A DNA stretch of 9,131 bases from Butyrivibrio sp. UBA3740 (GTDB lineage: Bacteria > Bacillota > Clostridia > Lachnospirales > Lachnospiraceae): assembly GCA_002372465.1 (NCBI GenBank), contig DFGW01000226.1, forward strand, positions 1-9,131, written 5' to 3'. Each line of letters starts with the position of its first letter. The stretch's first letter is position 1. Of the stretch, positions 1 through 5,360 are shown piece after piece. Made by a program: the position numbers and the translations under genes. The notes under the pieces are model-generated. The model did not search any database. It was not told the origin of the DNA and was given only the letters and a program-made list of their open reading frames with translations.

Positions 1-40
1 TATAAAATGACGGGACTTTAGGTTGCAAAAGAAAAAGCCT

Positions 41-72
41 GGAGATGAGCTGCTTCCCTGCTGCTCATTTCT
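41..72 (+). other. Small hairpin near the left edge
   Basis: Positions 41-50 can pair with 63-72 around a 12-nt loop. As plus-strand RNA this is ten pairs, two of them G-U; as minus-strand RNA the stem is shorter (six pairs, a mismatch, then two more). On the minus strand the stem is followed about five bases later by a T-rich run (complement of the A-rich 26-36), so it could be a weak terminator or attenuator for minus-strand transcription. On the plus strand no T-tract follows. The gene it would serve lies outside the window, so its role is open. Confidence 0.3.
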
Positions 73-78
73 TGGCGA

Positions 79-113
79 ATTATAACAATATCACACCGAA
101 AATCGGCTTTCAA
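79..113 (-). promoter_or_regulatory. Possible outward-facing promoter with internal dyad
   Basis: Read on the minus strand, 79-84 is TATAAT preceded by TG one base upstream, an extended -10 form. A TTGAAA lies at 108-113, but 23 bp from that -10, which is too far; it is 17 bp from an overlapping alternative -10, TATTGT at 85-90. Between them, 96-106 is a perfect inverted repeat, CCGA-AAA-TCGG, placed where an operator could act. Transcription would run out of the left edge. The predicted start near 72 falls at the foot of the hairpin at 41-72. The -10 is good, the rest ambiguous. Confidence 0.35.
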
Positions 114-148
114 CGCAAAAACCACGCAAATTTCTCTCATGCATCTTG

Positions 149-179
149 GTGACGTTTGGGCATTTTTAGTGACGTATGG
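149..179. repeat. Direct repeat GTGACGT(T/A)TGG, 20-bp period
   Basis: GTGACGTTTGG at 149-159 and GTGACGTATGG at 169-179 match at 10 of 11 positions, and their starts are exactly 20 bp apart (about two helical turns, same DNA face). Paired short direct repeats at roughly two-turn spacing are typical of LytTR-type and some OmpR-type response-regulator sites, but the match to the LytTR consensus is only partial. They lie about 65 bp upstream of the candidate -10 at 79-84 on the minus strand, a plausible activator position. Confidence 0.45.
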
Positions 180-241
180 TAGGCAGGATATCCGCTCTAT
201 TTAAGCACGAGAATATTCCGATATAACTTGCGATAAGGTAA

Positions 242-281
242 GACTTCTTGCGGGCTTTTTCCTCTTTGCTCGCCAGAAGTC
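242..281. repeat. 14-bp stem hairpin without T-tract
   Basis: GACTTCTTGCGGGC (242-255) pairs with GCTCGCCAGAAGTC (268-281) around a 12-nt loop. On the plus strand there are 13 pairs including one G-U, plus one T-C mismatch. No run of T follows on either strand, so a simple intrinsic terminator is unlikely. On the minus strand a TATAAT (290-295) ends eight bases before the stem, so a transcript from it would begin with this hairpin, but no good -35 is seen upstream. It could be a structured RNA 5' end, a processing site or a protein-bound dyad. Confidence 0.5.
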
Positions 282-339
282 ATATCTTTATTATAAACCT
301 GGGAAAAGGTTCCTTTGGTTACCCAAAAGGCCCCTGCAG

Positions 340-661
340 ACACTCATAATGCAAATTCTAATTGATGCAAGTGTCAGATTTACTACTGAAATCTTCGGAA
401 CTAGCACTCGTTTAAAGATTGGTCCCTCCCACAAGTGTCTTTTACAGGGAAAATTCAAGAATATCCAGCAATATCTACACTCATATGGCAATTCCATTGA
501 TTTGCAAGTGTTCACACCTCCAGTTTAGACACTCCTACAGTAATCCAATCTATTTCCAAGTGTACATGCCTCTTTTCTCAGGCACTCCTACAATAAACCA
601 TTGCTGTAACAAGTGTCTTTCTGTAAATGAGTTGTTCCAGCAAACACTCATACTATCACAA
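340..661. repeat. Array of 5.5 divergent inverted-motif units, fixed 27-bp half-site spacing
   Basis: CACTC occurs at 341, 405, 478, 530, 583 and 645. CAAGTG occurs at 368, 432, 505, 557 and 610, exactly 27 bp after each of the first five. The outer flanks agree too: each CACTC is preceded by A or G and followed by (A/C)T in five of six cases, and each CAAGTG is followed by T. The two motifs are imperfect inverted copies of one half-site, CACT(C/T). The 22-bp interiors vary but keep traces of common origin: units 1 and 3 align with small gaps, units 4 and 5 share CACTCCTACA and more. Linkers between units are 31, 40, 19, 20 and 29 bp, and the linkers after units 3 and 4 also resemble each other. 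The sixth unit has only its left half; its expected CAAGTG is replaced by hydrolase-fragment DNA. None of the periods is a multiple of three, which argues against coding. I do not recognise the family. It could be a protein-binding array or a row of weak RNA hairpins (stems of 5-7 bp). Confidence 0.8.
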
Positions 662-970
662 ATGCTTGATACCCCAGTCAATGATCGGCGATTTCTTTGC
701 CTTTTTACCAAATACAAAATTCATAAGCGGCCGTGCATGGAGTTTCATAAGGATATGAAATGCCTTTTGTACGTTCTTCGGCTGCATACTGACCAATATA
801 TCCTGAAAGCAGGGAAATACCGACCAGGCAACTACCTTTGTGATCCTCTTGTCAAAAGCCGCGGCTCTGGGTGCAAGGTACCCTCCGAGAGATATACCTA
901 TGATCGTCACAAAATTGTCACAGTCATAATAATCACTTCCTGAATATCTCATCAAAACAGGCGTTTCCAT
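656..970 (-). pseudogene. Alpha/beta hydrolase, internal fragment
   Basis: The reading frame encodes about 104 residues of an alpha/beta-hydrolase-fold protein. Its core is VTIIGISLGGYLAPRAAAFD, with nucleophile-elbow motif GISLGG (Ser about residue 27 from the Met at 970), followed by a typical KRITKVVAW segment. Family members of this type are near 300 residues or more. Here the N-terminal lid and early strands are missing, and the frame stops soon after DWGIKH, before the catalytic Asp and His. The Met at 970 has no ribosome binding site; the frame stays open to 1003 without resembling the family. The break after DWGIKH is the edge of the repeat array. A dead remnant is the best reading. 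The family call is firm, the exact subfamily is not. Confidence 0.7.
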
Positions 971-1126
971 CTGACAGATCAGAATGACGTACAAACTTAA
1001 CATGTCTTGTCAGTCCAGAATACGCTATCAGGTCAGTATTACAGAATATCTTGCACAGTGGTCTTATCCCGTAATGCGCAAACATCTCAACATACATACA
1101 TTTACATATGTTGTATTCGATTTTCT

Positions 1127-1143
1127 TTTTTCCTAAGGAAAAA
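1127..1143. repeat. 17-bp palindrome overlapping the end of the 36-aa ORF
   Basis: TTTTTCCTAAGGAAAAA is perfectly symmetric around A1135 (eight pairs each side, no loop). It contains the stop codon of the short ORF at 1133-1243. Without a loop it is a poor RNA hairpin but would suit a dimeric repressor. I cannot match it to a known operator. In AT-rich intergenic DNA it may be chance. Confidence 0.35.
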
Positions 1144-1243
1144 TCATTCTCTCGTCAGCATTATCAATTCCCTCATTTTCCAAAATCTTTCTGTAATACT
1201 TGGCATATGATCTCAGGTTTTTGTCGATCTCTTTTTTATCCAT
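1133..1243 (-). CDS. Small hypothetical protein, 36 aa
   Basis: ATG at 1243-1241, stop TAG at 1135-1133. The start is preceded by GGGAGAA about eight bases upstream, a good ribosome binding site, 32 bp after the methyltransferase stop, so the two are probably cotranscribed. The product begins MDKKEIDKNLRSYAKYYRKI and is charged, probably helical, rich in Lys, Glu and Asp, with no membrane segment or signal peptide. I do not recognise it. It could be a real small cytoplasmic protein, or the preserved N-terminus of a longer gene, perhaps the hydrolase whose fragment lies downstream, cut off by its stop. The start signal is well supported, the function unknown. Confidence 0.5.
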   Translation of the reverse strand: MDKKEIDKNLRSYAKYYRKILENEGIDNADERMIFP

Positions 1244-1275
1244 TCAAAAGTTCTCCCATTACCTGTTTTTTAGAG

Positions 1276-2121
1276 CTATCTAAACTCTATCTTTACGATA
1301 ATCATTTTTACCAGTCTGTCACAGAAATGGATCATCAGTTTATGAAGGAAGCTCACATCTTTGAAGATATCCCTGTAACCGCGCATGTAACTTTTGGCGG
1401 ATACGTTTTTAAAATCACTGCTCCAGCTTTCAAGCACTGTCTCATCTTCAATAGAGAAGAACGCTCCCACATTACTTATCCCGGCCTCTTTCAGCCAGGT
1501 TTTGGTCATCATCTTTGCTCCTCGCCTGTTGCATGCATCAAATACAAGTACAGCTCCCGGAAAGCGCTCTGCCAGCCGGCAAAACAGAGCTTTTACGTCC
1601 TCTGTTTTAAAATAATAGAACACACCTGTAGCATAGAATATCGTACCTTCGCCCGCATCGATCTCATCCATCCACTTTTCGTCATTCAAGTCAAAACCGA
1701 GATTCTTCTCCCTGTCCTTTTCAGGCAGAAGCTCGCTTCTTACATTTATCACATCCGGCATATCTATGTTGTAGCCCTTGCAGGTTCCGTTATCGCACTT
1801 ACGGAAGGTATCATCCAATCCGCACCCGAGATTTACGACAGCAGCATTTGGGTGAACCTTGAGATAATCCTTCACTTCGCATACGATATCGTACTGGCGC
1901 TGCGCAACTTCAAGTGCACCAAACAATCCCACGCCCGATTCCATCCGTTTACCTTTTTCGGCAAAGTCATAATCAAGCATGCTGCAGATACGCTCTGCTT
2001 CAGGATCTTTAAACAGCTCCGGAAAACAATCCGAACAAACCTTTCTGCCATACAGAGGGATGATCAAGGTCTCTTGAACGGTATTTTTTTCGATGTGATA
2101 TTTTTGTCCACTTGCTAACAT
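1276..2121 (-). CDS. SAM-dependent methyltransferase, leucine carboxyl methyltransferase (LCM) family
   Basis: A 281-residue class I methyltransferase of the LCM / polyketide O-methyltransferase group. It would transfer a methyl group from S-adenosylmethionine, probably to a carboxylate or hydroxyl of an unknown small molecule, in the cytoplasm. Signs are the N-terminal VQETLIIPLYGRK stretch (residues 15-27), typical of bacterial members; motif I VVNLGCGLDDTF (95-106), which binds SAM; YNIDMPDVI (117-125), whose acidic residue would contact the SAM ribose; and GTIFYATGVFYYF (159-171) as motif IV region. Length and ends look complete. The ATG has GGGGAG/GGAGA about nine bases upstream. No signal peptide or membrane segment. 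It follows three tiny ORFs in the same orientation and is the only full-length gene of its unit. Family is confident; substrate cannot be told. Confidence 0.88.
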   Translation of the reverse strand: MLASGQKYHIEKNTVQETLIIPLYGRKVCSDCFPELFKDPEAERICSMLDYDFAEKGKRMESGVGLFGALEVAQRQYDIVCEVKDYLKVHPNAAVVNLGCGLDDTFRKCDNGTCKGYNIDMPDVINVRSELLPEKDREKNLGFDLNDEKWMDEIDAGEGTIFYATGVFYYFKTEDVKALFCRLAERFPGAVLVFDACNRRGAKMMTKTWLKEAGISNVGAFFSIEDETVLESWSSDFKNVSAKSYMRGYRDIFKDVSFLHKLMIHFCDRLVKMIIVKIEFR

Positions 2122-2157
2122 GTCTCAATTCTCCCCAGTTCTCGCATTTCCATCCGG

Positions 2158-2238
2158 TTACATCAGTTCTTCTTTACCGCAAATCGGCACTATGCCTTTG
2201 AAAGTCCCTACAACCGCTATCGGATTCAAAACATTCAT
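2158..2238 (-). CDS. Very short ORF, 26 aa, coupled to the preceding ORF
   Basis: ATG at 2238-2236, stop TAA at 2160-2158. GGAGG lies six bases upstream of the start, inside the end of the preceding ORF, and the junction reads TGAGATG, so the ORFs are separated by one base and translation is probably coupled. The product begins MNVLNPIAVVGTFKGIVPIC, mildly hydrophobic with one Cys; not recognised. An alternative reading is that this and the preceding ORF are halves of one roughly 52-residue product split by a frameshift at the junction. Support is only the start signal and spacing. Confidence 0.4.
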   Translation of the reverse strand: MNVLNPIAVVGTFKGIVPICGKEELM

Positions 2239-2239
2239 C

Positions 2240-2320
2240 TCACGCCTCCATGAATCTTTCTATTTCTTTTTTGTCAGGCACAAGGCACAAACAAGGTATA
2301 ATTCTTTGTTTAGACTTCAT
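2240..2320 (-). CDS. Very short ORF, 26 aa, with strong RBS
   Basis: Two in-frame ATG codons stand side by side (2323-2321 and 2320-2318). AAGGAGG ends three bases before the first and six before the second, so the second is the likelier start. Stop TGA at 2242-2240. The peptide begins MKSKQRIIPCLCLVPDKKEI and continues ERFMEA: a basic N-terminus, a short Cys-containing hydrophobic patch (CLCLV) and a charged tail. Not recognised. The near-consensus Shine-Dalgarno suggests it is translated, or that it was the start of a longer gene now broken. Confidence 0.45.
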   Translation of the reverse strand: MKSKQRIIPCLCLVPDKKEIERFMEA

Positions 2321-2333
2321 CATTTACCTCCTT

Positions 2334-2459
2334 CTATAACGGAAATCGCACAAATGCTGCCGAAAACCTCTTTTTATCCTGGATAAATGCAACGGCAGCA
2401 AACATCATGATCGTTATTGCTGCACATGTGACTATCGCTAAAAACAAAGTTAGTAGCAT
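2334..2459 (-). CDS. Small single-pass membrane peptide, 41 aa (possibly truncated)
   Basis: ATG at 2459-2457 with GAGGAA five bases upstream; stop TAG at 2336-2334. The product starts MLLTLFLAIVTCAAITIMMF and runs through AAVAFIQDKKRFSAA. Residues about 2-26 form one uninterrupted hydrophobic segment, followed by a basic patch (KKR), giving a predicted N-out/C-in single-pass membrane peptide. The segment followed by FIQDKK resembles the first helix of larger small-membrane proteins in related bacteria, as far as I recall, so this may be the N-terminal stub of a gene that has lost its remainder. It sits 41 bp after the methyltransferase remnant and 10 bp before the next short ORF. Confidence 0.5.
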   Translation of the reverse strand: MLLTLFLAIVTCAAITIMMFAAVAFIQDKKRFSAAFVRFPL

Positions 2460-2500
2460 ATCTATTCCTCCGAAATCACTCTCTTATGAGGTCATACATC

Positions 2501-2665
2501 CTACTTTCTTGCAATAACTGTTATCCACGGTTTGCTCTTATGATGATCCGACTTAACATTACTAAATCCGGCGTCTTTCAGCGTTCCTTCTATTTCCTCA
2601 ACAGTATGGCATTTCATTCCGTCGATTATCTTCTCATATTTAAGGCTGGTCTTATCCGTATCCAT
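2501..2665 (-). pseudogene. C-terminal remnant of a class I SAM-dependent methyltransferase
   Basis: From ATG at 2665 the frame gives 54 residues, beginning MDTDKTSLKYEKIIDGMKCH and ending KPWITVIARK. It matches the last helix-strand portion of class I methyltransferases: Thr-Val-Glu-Glu-Ile-Glu, then AGFSNVKSDHHKSKPWITVI, where AGF precedes the final beta-hairpin. The SAM-binding N-terminal part is absent. The frame is open upstream to an ATG at 2704, but that lies only nine bases from the predicted transcript start and has no ribosome binding site; the ATG at 2665 has GGAG seven bases upstream. It cannot bind SAM alone. It is either a decayed gene or a small protein rebuilt from a domain end and still expressed. 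Confidence 0.6.
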
Positions 2666-2720
2666 ATGATCAGCTCCTAAGGCTCCTTTTCCCATATTAG
2701 GCATTGCTAACTTGAATGTA

Positions 2721-2749
2721 ATTATATATACTTAGGCGCCCTTTATCAA
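2721..2749 (-). promoter_or_regulatory. Sigma-A promoter for the methyltransferase/small-ORF unit
   Basis: Read on the minus strand: TTGATA (2749-2744), a 17-bp spacer, and TATAAT (2726-2721). The -35 has five of six consensus bases (TTGACA) and the -10 is perfect. The predicted start near 2714 gives a leader of about 48 nt before the ATG at 2665. It lies just after the rhamnosidase terminator, so it starts an independent transcription unit running left. Confidence 0.75.
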
Positions 2750-2760
2750 GACATAAGTGC

Positions 2761-2789
2761 AAAAAGAGCACGTTCCTCACGTGCCCTTT
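2761..2789 (-). terminator. Rho-independent terminator of the glycoside operon
   Basis: On the minus strand, AAAGGGCACGT (2789-2779) pairs with ACGTGCTCTTT (2773-2763) around a five-base loop, an 11-pair stem with one G-U, ending in five T (2765-2761). It starts 15 bp after the rhamnosidase stop. Strong and correctly placed. Confidence 0.9.
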
Positions 2790-2804
2790 CTGCCTGTCTT
2801 ATCT

Positions 2805-5357
2805 TTACTTATCAATTCTAATGTCTGCAGTAGTATTTGGCGGAACTACAATGTCATACTTGTACTTGCCATCTTCCTGAAGACTCCATGTGCATGACAC
2901 AGTTCCATATATACTGTCATAACTAAATGATGCCCTTGTAAAATGTCCTCCGGGCTTTGGTGCTATACTAAAGTGATTTTCTCCATCCACCTTAATGCCG
3001 CACATCTCAGAGAATATCCACTCGCATACAGCTCCCTTTGAATAATGGTTAAGGGACGCAATTCCGCCACCCAGTCCATTGTCGGAAGTAGGTCCGTTCC
3101 AGTCTTCCCAGATAGTAGTTGCACCGATTTTCGGCATATAGAGCCATCCGGGAAGTTCTTCATTCTCAAGCAGCTTATATGCATAGCTGACATCAATCTG
3201 CTGAAGAACATACAGAATAAGAGGCGTTGATAAAAAGCCTGTTCCGACTCTCCAGCCATATTCATCAAGAGCTTTTATGAGCCTTTTTCTGGCATACTCT
3301 TTTTGAGTATCATTCAAAAGGTCAAAGTACAGCGGACGAACAAGGCGCGCCTGTCTGTTTGTATCAAGAGAAAAATCTTCGTTCTCTACAAGCTCCTGAT
3401 AAGCCCTTTTGCAGCCTTCAGAATACTCCTGGTATTCCTTTGCATCCTGATCTTTTCCAAGAGCTGCGGCAATCTCGCTCATAAGCCCTAAAACATAACT
3501 TGTGTATGCTGTAGCTTCTTCAGGCTTGGATTTTGAAAAGTCTTTAAAAGACATCTTGTGAACATCTTCAGGTTCGGCCCATTCACCGTAATGCTGCCCG
3601 ACATTGTAGAGATATCTGCGGTTTTCCTTTGATATCTTAACATTCTCAGACATAAGAGCTGAGCGTTTGCCCAGACGCCCTATGGCAAACCTTGCATACT
3701 TTTGCATGTTGTCATAGTACTTTTCTATAAAAGAAATATCACCATATTTCTTCCACAGTCTGTAAGGGATCATTATGCCTGCATCAGCCCAGCCTACAGA
3801 ACCATCCATGGATTTCATGTAAAAGTCAGTTCCGCCCTCCGGTGCTATCTGTGTAAATGCACCATTCTTTCGCTGAAGGTCACAAAGATCATTTTCATAC
3901 TTGTCAGCAAAGGGTGCATAGTTCACCATATAGCTTGCAGTATTCACAAAAATCTGCGCATCTCCTGACCATCCATGGCGCTCTCTTGTGGGACAATCTG
4001 TAGGAAGATCGGCAGAATTGTTCTTAAGGGACCAAAGTGTATTCTCGACGAACTTATTAAGAAGTTCATTTGAGCTGTCAAAAGAAAAAGTGGTTTCAAA
4101 ATCAGAATAGACAGCAATGGCTGTAATATCCTGTGGACGTATCTCCACATCACTTTCAACAAGGACATATTGGAATCCGAAAATCGCAAATCTGGTCTTA
4201 TAGTAGTTATCTTTGTCCTTGCAGAAATACTCTATCTGCTGAAGCGGAGTTACAAAGTCCTTCTTAACGCACTGGATATTTGTCTGAGTAAATTCCCCGT
4301 TCTCATCAAGCTTTTCTCCGAATCTCATAAAGATTCTCTGCCCGGATTTAGCATTTACTTTAAACTCGATATATCCAGCTATATTCTGCCCAAAGTCAAA
4401 GACCTTTTTGCCGCTTGGTGTAATGATCAGTTTTGGATTTGTAAACCTCTCATGTTCTGTAAGCGCAAAGTTATCTGATGCAGTAGGTATCACGTTATGC
4501 TTTGTTATCTTTGTCTTTCCCCAGACTGCTTTCCTGAAATCTTCTTTTGATGCATCATAGATTTCGCCATCCTTGTTGTCAGCAAATCTTATTGGCCCGT
4601 CATTAGTCCATTCGAAGTTTTCACCTGAACAGATGACCTTTTTGTTGCCATCAGAAAAATACACCTCTATCTGAACCAGGAGTCTGGTCTCATTTCCATA
4701 AAAGTTCTTTATTCCCCAGGCTCCCACAGACCCTCTGTACCATCCATCTGCCAGCATAAAGAAAAGGTCATTGTTCCCCTCTTTTACCTGATCGGTGATA
4801 TCTACTGTCTGATACTGAACTCTTTTTCTGTAATCTGTGTGTCCCGGAGCAAGGCAGAAGCTTCCAATCTTTTTTCCGTTCAGCTTTCCTTCGTAAAGAC
4901 CGCAGGCAGACATGTAGGCTCTTGCCTTAATAACCTCTTTATCCGCCCCAACCGTAAAGCTTGTTCTGAAGCAGTCTACAGGGTATCTCATTTTTCTTTT
5001 TACAGAATAGTTACCCGTTATCCATGAAGCCTTCCAGTCGCTTTCATCTATAAGCCCCAGCTCAAAAGTAGCTTCATCGCTTGCTTCTCCCTTATTGCCA
5101 TTTTCATCCCAAAGCTCAACGCTCCAGGTTACTCTCTGTCTGCTCTTTAAGGCTTTTCCGCCCCAGGGGATAAGATGCATCTTGGAGGAAGCTGTTTTCC
5201 CCGAGTCCCAGATGGCATTTCCATCATCATCTTTTGCTATGACCCTGTATGCTGTCTGCTTTTTGCCTCCTTCGCAGACCCAGCTGAGTCTTGGCCTTGT
5301 GTAATCTATTCCGATAGGATTTGTTAAGTACTCTGTCTTTAGTCTGATTGCTTTCAT
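2805..5357 (-). CDS. Alpha-L-rhamnosidase, glycoside hydrolase family 78
   Basis: An 850-residue GH78 enzyme that hydrolyses terminal alpha-L-rhamnose from glycosides by the inverting mechanism. Domain order fits the family: an N-terminal beta-domain (about 1-100), the rhamnosidase N-terminal beta-sandwich (about 130-300), a concanavalin-like domain (about 305-410), the (alpha/alpha)6 barrel (about 415-765) and a C-terminal beta-sandwich (about 770-850). The barrel holds DCPTRERHGWSGDA (454-467), with Glu459 at the general-acid position, and ATTIWEDWNG (746-755), with Glu751 at the general-base position. LNHYSKGAV (769-777) is also typical. No signal peptide, so it acts in the cytoplasm on imported substrate. 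Its ATG follows the beta-glucosidase stop by three bases (TAAgctATG), with a modest AAGG site, so translation is probably coupled. Full length; family and catalytic residues are confident, the natural substrate is inferred from the neighbours. Confidence 0.95.
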   Translation of the reverse strand: MKAIRLKTEYLTNPIGIDYTRPRLSWVCEGGKKQTAYRVIAKDDDGNAIWDSGKTASSKMHLIPWGGKALKSRQRVTWSVELWDENGNKGEASDEATFELGLIDESDWKASWITGNYSVKRKMRYPVDCFRTSFTVGADKEVIKARAYMSACGLYEGKLNGKKIGSFCLAPGHTDYRKRVQYQTVDITDQVKEGNNDLFFMLADGWYRGSVGAWGIKNFYGNETRLLVQIEVYFSDGNKKVICSGENFEWTNDGPIRFADNKDGEIYDASKEDFRKAVWGKTKITKHNVIPTASDNFALTEHERFTNPKLIITPSGKKVFDFGQNIAGYIEFKVNAKSGQRIFMRFGEKLDENGEFTQTNIQCVKKDFVTPLQQIEYFCKDKDNYYKTRFAIFGFQYVLVESDVEIRPQDITAIAVYSDFETTFSFDSSNELLNKFVENTLWSLKNNSADLPTDCPTRERHGWSGDAQIFVNTASYMVNYAPFADKYENDLCDLQRKNGAFTQIAPEGGTDFYMKSMDGSVGWADAGIMIPYRLWKKYGDISFIEKYYDNMQKYARFAIGRLGKRSALMSENVKISKENRRYLYNVGQHYGEWAEPEDVHKMSFKDFSKSKPEEATAYTSYVLGLMSEIAAALGKDQDAKEYQEYSEGCKRAYQELVENEDFSLDTNRQARLVRPLYFDLLNDTQKEYARKRLIKALDEYGWRVGTGFLSTPLILYVLQQIDVSYAYKLLENEELPGWLYMPKIGATTIWEDWNGPTSDNGLGGGIASLNHYSKGAVCEWIFSEMCGIKVDGENHFSIAPKPGGHFTRASFSYDSIYGTVSCTWSLQEDGKYKYDIVVPPNTTADIRIDK

Positions 5358-5360
5358 AGC

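Noticed and set aside
197..283. A 28-residue minus-strand ORF starting at the position where a transcript from TATAAT (290-295) would begin.
   Set aside because: It would be leaderless, which is rare in this group, with no Shine-Dalgarno site or -35, and its sequence is dominated by the hairpin arms.
291..515. A 74-residue minus-strand frame across the array, with a Cys-rich stretch PYECRYC resembling a zinc finger.
   Set aside because: The 27-bp half-site distance equals nine codons, so Cys pairs recur by chance. Unit periods are not multiples of three, stops interrupt neighbouring units, and no ribosome binding site is present.
340..661. CRISPR, TIGR-type or integron attC array.
   Set aside because: There are no identical long repeats, no regular total period, no attC core sites, and no cas, tas or integrase gene in the window.
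419..943. A 174-residue plus-strand open frame.
   Set aside because: It runs across the array and antisense to the hydrolase fragment, with no start signal and no recognisable protein character.
1260..1285. A short inverted repeat (TTTAG/CTAAA) after the methyltransferase stop.
   Set aside because: The stem is only five pairs and no T-tract follows, so it is not a convincing terminator.
1108..2118. A 336-residue plus-strand open frame.
   Set aside because: It is antisense to the well-supported LCM-family methyltransferase and has no recognisable domain.
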